A stretch of 64,000 nt of DNA. It comes from Adiantum capillus-veneris (lineage: Eukaryota; Streptophyta; Polypodiopsida; Polypodiales; Pteridaceae). This document shows positions 1 through 11,099 of the stretch, in pieces (position 1 is the stretch's first letter; each line of letters opens with the position of its first letter). Location of the stretch: contig CM043971.1 of the NCBI GenBank assembly GCA_014529385.2, forward strand, positions 90,823,840 through 90,887,839. Direction: 5' to 3'. Made by a program: the position numbers and the translations under genes. A model generated the notes under the pieces. That model saw only the letters and a list, made by a program, of their open reading frames with translations, was not told where the DNA came from and ran no database searches.

Positions 1-794
1 CACAACAAACTATCAACAAAGCAATTGGAGCAGGTCATCTATTGTCGCTCCAATCTCCAAATGTTGCGCTCCATGCATGAGATGCCTTTGCCTAGACAAG
101 TAAACCCTCTTTCTACACACTTTCTACAAGTAAACCCTCTTTCTACACACTTGCTTCTTGACTCATAAAAAACCTATGGCTTTTCATTCCAATTCACATG
201 TGCTAACTTTCTCTTGAGTCTCTTCTATAACTTGTCAAATAGGTCAATGTTGATGATTGCAAGCTCCCAATTGAGACTCTCAAAAGTGTCAATAAAGAGC
301 GTGATATGACGGAGGAGCAAATTTTCCACGAGCTCTACTTGGAGCTAGAGGAGATTGACCGTCAAGTTTTTCACACACGATCACGCAAGAGGATCATTGT
401 GCGTGGAGTCCCTACACCTTTGGCTACAAGAGGTAGAGGTGCAAGAGCTTCCCATGCTCATGGCCGTGGCCGTGGGTGTGGTAGAGCATCAATAACACCT
501 ATAGAGGCAGAGACACACATTGAGATTGAGATGGAGGCTACTACTCCTACAACCTATGTGCGGTGAGACTCTGAAAGCGGCTTCATTGCACCGGCCTCCG
601 TTATGGAGGATGTGCCTATTCGTAGATCCAACACTATGGAGCCTAGAGAGCCGAAGTATGACAAGGAGGTAAATTTCCTTATTGAGGGAGATTATGACAC
701 ACCACGATCCGATTCAAGTGAGGATGAAGATGAAATCGACGAGCATAGCTCACAAGAGGAAGATGATGATGATGAGAACAGAGGAAGCTCTTAG
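1..794 (+). pseudogene. hAT-like transposase, C-terminal exons
   Basis: The last two exons of a gene entering from the left edge. Exon 1 (1-99) ends with a stretch reading KLSTKQLEQVIYCRSNLQML, which resembles the end of the hAT dimerisation domain of plant hAT transposases, where a conserved K-x-V-Y-x-x-x-N-L-x-x-L pattern occurs. Intron 100-242 has GT and AG ends, and both exons are in phase 0. Exon 2 (243-794) encodes a Glu-rich helix (ELYLELEEI), an Arg/Gly patch (GRGRGCGR) and an Asp/Glu/Ser tail. Codon 564-566 is an in-frame TGA, so this copy is probably broken, although the frame continues cleanly to a TAG at 792. Such transposases cut and paste DNA. The family assignment is inferred from a short match. 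Confidence 0.5.
97..152 (+). repeat. 30-bp tandem duplication carrying the 5' splice site
   Basis: The sequence starting CAAGTAAACCCTCTTTCTAC occurs at 97 and again at 127, 30 bp apart. Each copy carries the same GT donor context. Using the second donor would add ten codons with no stop and no frame change. Confidence 0.75.
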
Positions 795-1339
795 ACTTTA
801 GTGTCTCCCATATCTTTTTTGCCCCTACTTCCACTTTTTGCACCATTAAGGCTTAGAAGGCCTACTTTTTGTATCATCTCAATTCTCAAATCTCAACTTA
901 GCTTTTTGATTTATGACATATGTAATGTGAATCGTGGTTCATGCCCATTGTGTCTCATTGTCTTGACTCTTGACTTTTGAGTGTTGGCACTTGCAAGTTG
1001 CCTTCTTGTTCAATGTGATTATCAATTGTTTAATTGTCTCGTGTAAAATCTAAGCTTAAGAATTGCGTGTTTTTATTTTTGAACATATGTAACAATGTTG
1101 TATGATATAAAATTTTCTAGTTCGATGAGTATTGTATGTCTTTGTACGTGGACAAAACCTACTCATTTGTACACTACTTGTTCAAAGGGGCAAACCAATC
1201 AGCCTCGTGTATTAACACTTGGTAAATGCCCTTGGTACGAGGTTTACAGAATTGGCTACTCATGGGCTATTTCCAAGCTTTCCAACCAAAAGCAGATTCA
1301 TAGATTGACATCAGAATATTGTTCAGGCCTTCTAAAACC
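795..1339. other. 3' flank of hAT-like gene, no gene seen
   Basis: AT-rich sequence after the transposase stop codon. It holds only short open frames with no recognisable domain, and I found no clear terminal inverted repeat. Confidence 0.4.
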
Positions 1340-1634
1340 CTATTGACATAAGTTGAAACTGGGCAGCCACCTGATCCAAGGATTTCCAGCACTTGCTATC
1401 TCCATCCCAGAAGTGGATCAACCGCTAGATTCCTTTATTATTCATCCTTCTAGCAGCTTCACTCCAATAAGGGTTCAGGGTAACACTAGCAAGTTTAGAT
1501 AGCCAAGGGGACCATTGCGAGATGGATTTCTAGAAGTATCTCAGTAATTCACCCCATTCCAGTACCCTTGTTGCTCTATTGCACTTCCGCACCAGCTCTC
1601 TTGTGCTGCAACCTAGTCTCAGGTTAGACCACCT
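1340..1634 (-). pseudogene. LINE-like ORF2 C-terminal remnant, distal part
   Basis: On the minus strand this reads as a basic, Trp-rich protein (CSTRELVRKCNRATRVLEWG, then SPWLSKLASVTLNPYW and RLIHFWDGDSKCWKSL) with a few stops. The Trp-rich style with a WxxAA-like stretch resembles the end of plant non-LTR retrotransposon ORF2 proteins. The frame runs straight into 6940-7010 once Copia-1 is removed, so Copia-1 landed inside it. Domain identity is uncertain; a profile search of the joined frame would decide. Confidence 0.35.
1630..1634. repeat. Copia-1 target site duplication, left
   Basis: CACCT, identical to 6940-6944. Confidence 0.9.
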
Positions 1635-1862
1635 TGTTGAAATTAGGGTTGCAATAAAACACACACATCTTGGAGAAGACAAAGAAAGCTCAAGGCACAC
1701 AATAGAGAGTTTATTACTTAGTGTACAATATAAAGATAGATAGCCCTAGAGTGATGGGTGTTTATACAATGCACGAGGGAAAAAACCTCCTAAAGAGGGA
1801 AAAAATGCCCCGGTGGTCCTAAGTGTGTTCACACACATCACTACCACATGTATATGGCAACA
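1635..1862 (-). repeat. Copia-1 3' LTR
   Basis: 228 bp, starts TGTTG and ends AACA on the plus strand. It is homologous along its length to 6711-6939. The inner edge abuts the polypurine tract. Confidence 0.92.
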
Positions 1863-1875
1863 AATCCCCCCATGG
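1863..1875 (-). other. Copia-1 polypurine tract
   Basis: The minus strand reads CCATGGGGGGATT directly before the 3' LTR. This is the expected position of the plus-strand DNA primer. Confidence 0.8.
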
Positions 1876-1938
1876 AGTGATGCGGTGAACGAGAGCTGGC
1901 ACATGAGTAAAGGGAAGTGCCATGCCCTGAGTACCTGA

Positions 1939-4900
1939 TTAGTCCACAAAGGGGAGTAAGCCCAAAGCTTTGCGGAAAGCTTCAAACTTCTCACAAGACA
2001 ATGCCTTTGTGAAAAGATCTGCAAGGTTGTCCTGTGTTGACACATAAGCCAAGCTGATCTCTCTTATTGAGAGCCTCTCCTGGACAAAGTGGTAATGCAC
2101 CTCAATGTGCTTTGTGCAAGCATGAAAAATTGGGTTCCTCGCAACTGCCAATGCGCTCTGACTGTTAGTGTATATAGTGTTGGCAGTGTCATGTTCAACA
2201 CCTAAATCATCCATAAGGCATCTGATCCATACACACTCAATTGTAGCTGTAAAGACCGCCATGTACTCAGCCTCACAACTTGAAGTGGCCACATTAGGTT
2301 TCTTCTTGCTCAACCATGATATACATGGACTGCCAAGCATGAAACAAAAACCACTTGTGGACACTTGCATGTCAAAACAATCAGCCCAATCTGAGTCTGA
2401 AAAAGCATGTAAGTCTGGCGGCAATGATCCCCCCTTGAGATTAAAACAAGCCAAGATATAAAGTGCCACTCAAGTAGCAAGAAAATCCTTTTGACAGCCT
2501 GCCAATGCTTAGTCCCTGGGCTATGCATAAATCCGCTGACCTGTGAGATTGCAAATTGAATATCCGGCCTTGTGTTGCAGACATAAATGAGGCAGCCAAC
2601 AATAGCTTTGTAAAGAGTGACATCAGCATGATCACCAGCATCATGTAGAATTAACGTCAAACCTGTTTCCATGGGAGTGGCAATAGATTTTCAATCCTCA
2701 AGTCCAAACTTACATAGCAATGTCTCTATGTAACTTTTCTAACACAATGCCATCACACTGCTTAATTTGTATGCCCAAGTAATGATGCAACATCCCCAAA
2801 TCTTTCATCTTGAAAGTAGCATTCAAATTAGCCTTAAATTCAAAAATATGTGCCTCATTGGGACGAATGATCTGCAAATCATCCACATAAAGAACAACAA
2901 TGAGAAGTACATCGCCCTCACGCTTGACATATAATGTGCTTTCTGTTGGACTGTTACGAAAGCTTGTTTGACCAAATGAGTGTCAGCTTTCTCATACCAA
3001 GCATGAGGAGATTGCTTCAACCCCATACAAAGACTTCTTACATCTGCACACTTTGTCCTCTTGTCCTTTGTTGACAAAATTGAGAGGCTACGTTACATAA
3101 ACTTCCTCAAATATGTCACCATTCAAGAAAGCAGTAACAATGTCTTATTGATGTACATCCCAACCAAAATGAGCTACCAATACACATAGAAAATGAGCAG
3201 TAGTCATACGACAAGTGGGAGAAAAAGGTTCTTCATAATCTATGCCTTTTTGCTGTGCATAGACTTTTGCAAAGTCGAGGCTTATGGCGATCAACCTCAC
3301 CATCCAGCTTGCGGTTCAACTTGTAAACCCACTTTGTACCAATGGCCTTTTTGTCAGGAGGCAAATCACATAAAGTCCACGTGTCATTTTCTATAAATGC
3401 ATCATATTCTAATTGCATGGCGGCAATCCAATTTTCCTGAATTTTTTGCTTCATCAAAAGATAGAGGTTCCTCAACATCATGTAAGCTAGATGCAGCCAA
3501 AGCATAACAATCTAATGCAGAAGAGGTATACCAAGTACCTGAACGAGTACGATTAGACAAAGGTGCATCCATTTTACTGTCACGCAAAGGGTGAACCAAG
3601 TATTTTGGCATACCTCTAGCATGCTCATTTCAACCCTTTTCTCATCAAGCACATCATGTACATCTGGATCAATAATAGGCTGATCTGTAACATTTTGAGA
3701 AACCCAGTAGGCTGTACATTTGCGTCATTGGAATTTACATTCGTACTTCCACCACTAAAAAGAGGCAACAAAGTGTCATAAATGTCCTGCGAGCTTACAG
3801 TACTGTATCTAGTACATGACATCAAAGGCTCAACAGAATCTTCCACAAACACAACATCACGTGAGACCAAAATACGCTTTGTTTGCGGATTGTACAACCT
3901 GTGAGCTTACATAAATGTTCTGTGTGCTTACATTACTATCTCTAGTACATGACAGCAAAGGCTGAACAGAATCTTCCACAACACAACATCACGTGAGACC
4001 AAAATACGCTTTGTTTGCGGATGATACAACTTGTAACCTCTTTCAGCACTATAGCCAACAAAAATACATTTGACACCCTTATCATCCAATTTTGTGTGTT
4101 GCGCTTGTGGAACTAAACCATAAGCCAAACAACCAATAACATGCATTTGCTCAATATATGACTTTCTATCAGGCCATCTTCATATGGAGTCATAGATTGC
4201 AACGCTTTTGTAGGATACCTGTTGAGTACATAAGTGGCACACATGAAGCCTCAAGCCAAAACAAATGTGGTAAAGCTTGACTCTTGACCATACATCTTTC
4301 CATTTTCGTGAGAGACCTGTTTTTCCTCTCAGCAACCTCCATTTTGTTGAGGTGTATACGGCACTGTACATTGGTGTTTTATCCCATGACTAGCCTCAAA
4401 TGCATTAAATTCATGAGACATATACTCCTCCCCTTGATCGGAACGGAGGGTGCCCATAGTACATTTCGAGACATTTTTAGCCATTGCAAGAAATTGCTTG
4501 AAGCACATGGACACTTCGGACTTAGCTTTCAATGGATATACCCATGAATGCCTGGAGTAGTCATCAATGTAAGTCACAATGTACAAGTAATTTCCCAAGA
4601 CGGAGTTTGCATAGGCCCACAAACATCACTATGCACAAGTTGCAATCTGCACGTAGCACGAGCTGACACATCCTTTGAAAACTTAGCACGCTGCATTTTA
4701 CCCAAAATACAACCTTCATAAACATGTTTGGCAGGTGCTTCAAGAGGCGAAAAAGAAGCAACCATATCATATTTTTGCAAACGCAGCAAACTGGCAAAAT
4801 TTAGATGCCCAAAACGTGCATTTCATAGTTTTTCATGTGAAACATCCCTTGAATCTGCAACTGCATTTGCAAAATTTTGTCCACACTTGTCATACAAAGT

Positions 4901-6341
4901 GAGCTTATACAGCCCACGGCACAAAAGGCCAGATGCAACAATTTCATCACCAAAACTGAGATCATGAACTATACATCTGCCATCCACCAATTTGACTACA
5001 AGTCCAAGTCTAGAAAGTGAAGATACAGACAAAAGATTCTTCTTGATCCTAGGTACATAAAGTGCATCAACAAGTGTGAGAGAACTTCCATTTGCAATAG
5101 TGAGCACAATCTTTCCAACTCCCTAAACCGGATAAGAGGCATTGTTGGCACAAGTAACTGAATTCCCATGAGGGACAAACTCAAAAGAGGTGAACAAATC
5201 ACGATGTGAGGTAATGCGCTTTTTAGCACTTCTATCAAAATACCACACATGTGAATCTGCAACAATTGACATGCATGCATCATGGAAAACAGGATTATAG
5301 GTACACTCTGCACTAAAAGCCTATTTTGCATCAACATCAACATCAGAGTCTCCTTTCACAGAAGACTCAATGATAACTGCATTTGTAGTGGAACTAGCAT
5401 TTGCAGTGGAACCACCCTCTTTCTTCTTTGAATCTTTGGCCTTCAACTTAGGACATTGCTGGATCAAGTGATCATTAGCTTTACAATAATGGCAACACAT
5501 CTTCTTTTTGCCCTTAACACTAGAATTTCCAGACGAATTGCTACCAACAAAAGCATTAGGAACAAGTGATTTTCCACCCGTAGAAGAACCATAAGAAGTG
5601 GATGCATTGTTGTTACCACCCTTTCTTTGAGTAGCAATAAAAGCCTGTTCAATTGCACGCTATCTAGTCCTGTTTTTTTTGGAAAGTGACTCTTGTAACA
5701 ACAATGTGCACAATGCATCAAACTTGACAACTTCAAGAATTATTTCCTTGGATCATAATTCTCCAAGTACTAGCAAAGATTTGGTAAGAATCTCGTAATG
5801 CATCAAGAACAGTCTGCACAAGAGAACTGTCTGAAATGATTTCACCTGCAGTAATAAGTTGCTCATTGATATCCTTGACACCAGCAAGGAAAGTGTCCAT
5901 ATCATCTTCCTCATGCATAATCTTCGATTCCAGCTCTTAGCAATGCAATTTTAGCCTCATTTTGCGACTTGCATAAAGATCAGCCAGAATATCCCAAGCC
6001 TGTTTTGCAGATTTCGTTGAACGAATGTGAGAAGTAATGGTGCGCTTCACAGACAATGCAATCAATGCATGAGCCTACGCATCCTTTACATCCCAACGAG
6101 CTTGTTCTGTCGTAGGCAAAAAAACTCTAACAACAGCAATCCTTGCAGCAAGACATGCAACATCCTCAACATCGCCTACATCATCAGAACCACGACATAC
6201 ATCAATGCCTTGCACAATGTTCGAAATGCCCTTCGACACAAGAACATTTTGCATCATATAAGCCCACATAGGGTAATTGTCCCCATTCATTCTGTCCTCA
6301 ACAGCAAACATCTTGAACACATCTGTGTTGTTGTTAGCCAT
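1939..6341 (-). pseudogene. Copia-1 gag-pol polyprotein, broken
   Basis: Minus-strand pieces in Ty1/copia order. Gag starts with MANNNTDVFKMFAV (ATG near 6341) and has a zinc knuckle CHYCKANDHLIQQC (CX2CX4HX4C) near 5450-5495. The protease region near 5215-5250 reads WYFDRSAKKRITSH where DSG-type is expected. Integrase at 4150-4870 includes VTYIDDYSRHSWVYPL, LRSDQGEEY and a PYTPQQNG motif. RT (about 2680-3600) includes IGTKWVYKLNRKLDGEV. RNase H (1939-2469) includes SDSDWADC, SSCEAEYMA and KHIEVHYHFV. Multiple stops and frameshifts separate the pieces, so no full product can be made. A 133-bp duplication sits between integrase and RT. Confidence 0.9.
3778..4042 (-). repeat. 133-bp tandem duplication inside Copia-1 pol
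   Basis: Copies at 3778-3910 and 3911-4042 both encode LYxPQTKRILVSRDVV and the sequence after it. They differ at several bases, so the duplication is not recent. Confidence 0.85.
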
Positions 6342-6696
6342 GATAAATGTTGCACCTGATGTGAAAACTGCCCGAAAAGAGGAGAATCGAAGCATGAACG
6401 ACACGTGCTATATAGCACAAACCGTAGAAGACTGTAAGGGACTTGGGACCTATTATGCAAAAAACAGCACTGACAGAAATTTTGCACAAAATGATAAAAT
6501 AGCCTGTGCAGTGCTGTTTGTAGTGGAAACGAAGGCCGAAATGAGGCCGAATCATAAATCTTTGTAGACTAAGCTCTACGATCTTTCCCAAAAAAAATTT
6601 CGACCTGCGAATTCTCGCCAAAGCTCACAGAAATCGGAGAAAGTGAGCAGGCGTGTGCTGGAGCTGCCGACGACTAAGCCTAGGAGGATGCACTCT

Positions 6697-6710
6697 GCTA
6701 TGATACCAAT
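6697..6710 (-). other. Copia-1 primer binding site (tRNA-iMet)
   Basis: The minus strand reads ATTGGTATCATAGC directly after the 5' LTR. This is one base away from the classic copia site TTGGTATCAGAGC. Confidence 0.9.
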
Positions 6711-6939
6711 TGTTGGAATTAGGGTTGCAGGAAAACACACACAGCTTGGAGAAGACAAAGGAAGCTCAAGTCACACAATAGAGAGTCTATTACTTAGGTG
6801 TGCAATGGAAAGATAGATATCTCTAGAGTGATGGACGTATATACAATGCACGGGGGGAAAAACCTCCTAAAGAGGGAAAAAATGGCATGGCGGTCCTAAG
6901 TATGTTCACACACATCACTACCACATGTATATTGTAACA
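6711..6939 (-). repeat. Copia-1 5' LTR
   Basis: 229 bp, partner of 1635-1862. The inner edge abuts the primer site. Confidence 0.92.
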
Positions 6940-6944
6940 CACCT
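6940..6944. repeat. Copia-1 target site duplication, right
   Basis: CACCT, identical to 1630-1634. Confidence 0.9.
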
Positions 6945-7020
6945 CGGGGAAAATAGTTTGTCGTGCACCTTGATCCCTTTCCACTTCTCCCCTTCATCTT
7001 TAACCATCGGTAAACTTGCT
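6940..7020 (-). pseudogene. LINE-like remnant, segment joined to 1340-1634
   Basis: The minus strand reads MVKDEGEKWKGIKVHDKLF and continues in the same frame into 1634 when Copia-1 and one copy of its target duplication are removed. This supports a former coding frame at the insertion site. Confidence 0.35.
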
Positions 7021-7959
7021 TCAATTTATTATCGTGGCATCACTCAAGCATTATGATGTCAATCTAAGAGGTGGTCCTTCTAAGGTGATTCCCCTGTTAC
7101 TTGATGTATCTATGGTCTCCTTGTGATGTCATAGCGAACATGAGAAGAATTTGTAATTTTTGGGGTTGATCAATATAATATACTCACCATTGTGAGTTTT
7201 GCAAACAAAAAAAAAATCCCCCCAAAAATTACATTGTATCAAGCTCGTGAGTCGAGCCTTGAGGGATCTCTCAATACATCAAGAAACTACAAAGCACTTG
7301 GCAAAGCACCATTCGTATGAGTTCTTCCTTTTCCTAATGGCCACAATCGTTTCCTGCTTTTTTGGATAATCTCCGAGAAGCTGGCCACTGAGAGGTCCTT
7401 CTCAAAAATCTCACTTGCCTAAGGACATAGAACCTAATGGCTTCACCTTCCCTCAACCTCCAATAAGTTAATCACCTGAAACTTTGCATCTGTTTGAGCC
7501 TTGTGGATATGTTAAAAATCATAGTCTGTCGACTCAAACCTATCTATAGTAAACTCCATAAAGATGACAAGGAGCAATACTCTTTTCTTTTTGTTGTTAT
7601 AAAATTGTGAGTGGATGCATTATATTAACCTAGAAAGAAATGTACAATTATTTTCAAGCACGTTAGGTGCCAAAATACATTTGAGAACCGATTTACTTAA
7701 ATAGTTACATTTTGTGACGTGATCTAATTGTTGTCAAAATTTTGATGGCTTTGATTGCTTGTTTCCACTCCTCAAAGTCCTCGATTTTTCGGATATATAT
7801 GATCACTTTCGTGATTTCCTGAACTCAACTTTTTGAAGCTGGTCATTGAGAGGTCGTTTCTAAAGACATGTATGTTCCTAGACTTAAAAACTTGTTTGAA
7901 ATACCAAAAGCGGACAATTTATGTATAGATTAGGATAGCTTGGTTCTTTAAATATTTTC
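7021..7959. other. No gene seen
   Basis: Two loosely similar stretches (7374-7410 and 7835-7872, both containing GAAGCTGG and CATTGAGAGG-type words) suggest degenerate repeat sequence. It may be the interior of the LINE-like element, but no domain is readable. Confidence 0.3.
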
Positions 7960-8200
7960 TCCCAAGACTAGATTGTCCTTGAAGAACAAGATTATCCATG
8001 ACTTTTGTATCCATTTGCATATTTTACCCGCAAGGCCTCTTGTAGTCGGACTCTCCACAAGTGAAGGGGATCTTCACTTGCTGCTTTGCATCCTGAGAAT
8101 CAATCTGAGCCTATCCCTCCACTTAATATGAGCCTATCCCTCCACTTAATATCTTAACCTTGGTTGGAATAGACCCCCATAACACCTTACATAAAAAGAT
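7960..8200 (-). pseudogene. Possible LINE zinc-binding RT tail (zf-RVT-like) remnant
   Basis: Minus-strand fragments read SIPTKVKILSGGI and, in another frame, CKWIQKSWIILFFKDNLVLG. They resemble the IPTKVKxFxWR and CxWIQxSWxxLF stretches in the C-terminal zinc-binding region of plant LINE reverse transcriptases. Several frame changes are needed. It has the orientation and position expected upstream of 6940-7020. Confidence 0.3.
8107..8152. repeat. 23-bp exact tandem duplication
   Basis: GAGCCTATCCCTCCACTTAA followed by TAT occurs twice without a gap. Confidence 0.9.
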
Positions 8201-8398
8201 TTTTATAGTAGCTATGGGCCATTGAGGGTCACACATGTTACTTGCTATGGACCCCCACTTGGACTCTACCCATTGCGCTCACCACTACTTATTTTCTCTA
8301 GAATGGATTTATTAATTCACTTTCCACTTTAGAGAGACATGGAGACCATTGTGAGAGTGAGTAGCGGAGAGGGTGTGAGCCACGCGCACCGAAAACGC

Positions 8399-8400
<2 letters not shown>

Positions 8401-8469
<69 letters not shown>
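8401..8469. repeat. (GA)n microsatellite, about 34 units
   Basis: Nearly pure GA (CT on the coding strand of Copia-2) inside its LTR, roughly 75 bp downstream of the TATA box, where the transcript leader would be. Confidence 0.95.
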
Positions 8470-8476
<7 letters not shown>

Positions 8477-8542
8477 ACACAAGTGCTCTACAAACGATGC
8501 TCTCAATACACAATCTAAATGACTACAAGACCCTAAGCATTC

Positions 8543-8550
8543 TATTTATA
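8543..8550 (-). promoter_or_regulatory. TATA box of Copia-2 LTR
   Basis: The minus strand reads TATAAATA in the middle of the LTR, the usual position for the RNA polymerase II promoter of a retrotransposon. Confidence 0.6.
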
Positions 8551-8775
8551 GAATCTTAGGTTGAGGTAGGGGAAAATGTGTAACTTGTGCAAAAAACATA
8601 AAAGCCCAAAAATGGCTAAAAATGTGTGCACCCACCAACCAGGCTCATAAAATGACGTACTAGACACGTGCTAAAGTTTCTACCCATGCAATCTACATGA
8701 TGTACAATGGGTGGCCAACCTAAGACAATCACTAGCCATACAAAATGGCGAAGCAATGGTGGTGTAACTCTAACA

Positions 8776-8785
8776 CCCCCTCCTA
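8776..8785 (-). other. Copia-2 polypurine tract
   Basis: The minus strand reads AGGAGGGGG directly before the TGTTAGAG start of the LTR. Confidence 0.7.
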
Positions 8786-11094
8786 GCACCAGATGCTGAG
8801 ACAACACAGATGATTCAAAGGTGAGAAGCGAAAGTCCAATGAGGTACAACCTTCGGGAAGATCTCTACTGAATTGTCCACTGTAGGGACATACTCCATAT
8901 GAAGCTCCCAAACATAGTGGTACTGCACCTCAATGTGCTTTGTCCGAGCATGAAAGATAGGGTTCTTGGCAATAGCAATGCAGCTCTGCTTGTCGCATAA
9001 AAGATGAGACATAGCAATTTGGGGAAAACACAACTCTCCCAGTAATATTCGTAGCCATATGGCCTCATAAGCAGCATATCAAGCTACTCTGTACTTCGCC
9101 TCTGTAGAAGATGGCACAATGGTGGGTTGCTGCCTATTGCTCCATGAAATGGGTCCGGAGCTGAGTGTGAAAACTACTCTTGTAGTAGAGCACTGAGTAT
9201 CTGGATTTCCTCCCTAATCTGAATTGCACCAACCAAGTAAGGTGCAACCCTTGGAGCGACCATAGAACACACCATGGTCCAAGGTGCTACTGATGTACCG
9301 CAAAGTACGCTAGGCACACTGCCAATGTCATTGATTAGGTCGGGTGTTGAAGGAACTGAGGACAGAAACTGTCCCAACACCAGATGTTGAGACAACACAG
9401 ATGATTCAAAGGTGAGAAGAGAAAGTCCACTGAGGTACAACCTTCGGGAAGATCTCTATTGAATTGTCCATTGTAGGGACATACTCCATATGAAGCTCCC
9501 AAACATAGTGGTACTGCACCTCAATATGTGCTTTGTCCGAGCATGAAAGATGGGGTTCTTGGCAATAGCAATGCAGCTCTGCTTGTCGCATAAAAGATGA
9601 GACGTAGCAATTTGGGGAAAACACAACTCTCCCAGTAATCTTCGTAGCCATATGGCCTCATAAGCAGCATATCAAGCTACTCTGTACTCCGCCTCTGTCG
9701 AAGATGGCACAATGGTGGGTTGTTGCCTACTGCTCCATGAAATGGGTCCGGAGCCGAGTGTGAAAACTACTCTTGTAGTAGAGCACTGAGTATCTGGATT
9801 TCCTGCCCAATCTGAATTGCACCAACCAAGTAAGGTGCAACCCTTGGAGCGACCATAGAACACACCATGGTCCAAGGTGCTACTGATGTACCGCAAAGTA
9901 CGCTAGGCACATTGCCAATGTCATTGATTAGGTCACGTGTTGAAGGAACTGAGGACAGAAACTGTGTAACAAATGTCTGATCGGGAATAAGTCAACCATA
10001 TGAGGCAGCCAACAACATTCCTGTACTGCTCCAGGTCAATCCGTGGGGAAGGATCGTGAAGTGATATGTTCTCTCTAGGCTCAAGAGGAGTACCAATCGA
10101 TCTGCAGCCTGTCATCCGGAATCTCTCTAGGATAGCCTTCGCATACTGCCACTGAGAAAAGAAGATGCCATTTGGTGTCTGAAAGATCTCGAATCCAAGA
10201 AAATAGTGAAGAAGCCCAAGATCAATCATCTTGAAATGTGTCTCCATAGCTTTCATGATCAACTTGATCCTGCTGGTCCATGAGCCTGTGAAAATGAGAA
10301 TGTCCACATAGACAATCACTATCGCAACCAGAGAGCCATCAGAGACAACATAAAAGTTGGAATCTGATGAGGTACGCCATAACCCCAACTTCACAAAAAA
10401 TTGGTCAAGTGTGAGGTACCACTATTGTCCGGCCTGCTTCAGCCCATACAATGCTTTCCACAATTGATAGACCCAATCCTCGTTTCCTGGTATACAAAAC
10501 CCAGGAGGTTGCTCCACATAAACTTCTTTATGCAAATCTCCATTCAAAAAATCACTTTTGAAATCTAGATGTAAGATAGGCCAACCAAAGTTGGTTGCAA
10601 GAGCAAACACTATGCGTATGGTAGTCATGTGAGCGGTGGGAGCAAAGCTCTCGTCAAAGTCCACGACTGGTCGCTATGTGAAACCCTGAGCAACAAAAAT
10701 CCATTTTGTACAAACCACCTTCTACTTGTTGGGTCTGGGAACCAAAGTCCGTGTTTTATTCTGCTCGATAGCATCCAGCTATGTCTGCATGATAGGCTTC
10801 CAGCAATAATGTTGGAGTGCTTCCTCCACTAAGGAAGGCTCAACTGGTGAAGCCTGAATCTGAGACATGAGTGCAAATGTTACAAACTCCGCACCGTCAT
10901 AAACTTGCCTGTGCTTGAGACATACAGAACGTCGAGGCTGTCCAGGGTTTGGTGAGTCTGGTAACTTTGTGACTCTAGATGAAGAAATTGTAGAGTAGAG
11001 CCAACCAGGTACTAGCTTGTTTACGAGCTCAAATTTCATCTTCACACCAATTCCTAGACACTTTTAGGTTGAGTGTGAAAAAATCATGCATTTC
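8786..11094 (-). pseudogene. Copia-2 RT and RNase H, truncated
   Basis: Minus strand. The RT N-terminal linker (10779-11045) is followed by the RT palm with DFDESFAPTAHMTTIR, HLDFKSDFLNGDL and VEQPPGFCIPGNEDWVY (10422-10664), then 9933-10394, where the catalytic motif reads YVDI in place of YVDD. RNase H follows with GWCNSDWAG and SSTEAEYRVA (9672-9896) and is duplicated in tandem to the left. Gag, protease and integrase are missing. Gypsy-1 inserted at 11095-11099, and no copia continuation is recognisable beyond 19802. The lost second catalytic Asp and the frameshifts mean no activity. Confidence 0.85.
8787..9965 (-). repeat. About 590-bp tandem duplication of Copia-2 RNase H end
   Basis: Copies at 8787-9372 and 9378-9965 are offset by 591-593 bp and differ at scattered positions (for example GATGCTGAG versus GATGTTGAG). 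Both encode the same RNase H end, including the HARTKHIEVQYHYVWELHME-type stretch. Confidence 0.92.
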
Positions 11095-11099
11095 ACGTT
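11095..11099. repeat. Gypsy-1 target site duplication, left
   Basis: ACGTT, identical to 19797-19801. Confidence 0.85.

Larger units (their letters stand above)
1635..6939 (-). mobile_element. Copia-1, full-length Ty1/copia retrotransposon (defective)
   Basis: A complete element by structure: LTRs at 1635-1862 and 6711-6939 start TG and end CA, an identical 5-bp duplication CACCT flanks it (1630-1634 and 6940-6944), a tRNA-iMet primer site lies inside the right LTR, and a purine tract lies inside the left LTR. Order on the minus strand is gag, protease, integrase, RT, RNase H, which is the Ty1/copia order. About a tenth of LTR positions differ by eye, so the insertion is old. The polyprotein is broken in many places. 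Confidence 0.93.
8304..8775 (-). repeat. Copia-2 3' LTR
   Basis: The minus strand begins TGTTAGAGTTACACC at 8775, right after a polypurine tract. A TATAAATA box lies at 8543-8550, followed by a long CT repeat. The outer end, placed at TGGATTTATT (8304), is a guess because no second LTR is in the window. Confidence 0.6.

Noticed and set aside
1095-1346. Plus-strand 83-residue frame
   Set aside because: No domain; its right end overlaps the minus-strand LINE-like remnant.
2168-2461. Plus-strand frame over Copia-1 RNase H
   Set aside because: It is antisense to a well-supported RNase H domain and has no domain of its own.
8298-8513. Open frames full of Ser-Leu repeats
   Set aside because: They are translations of the GA/CT microsatellite in the Copia-2 LTR; the same applies to frames over 35157-35513 and 36388-36711.
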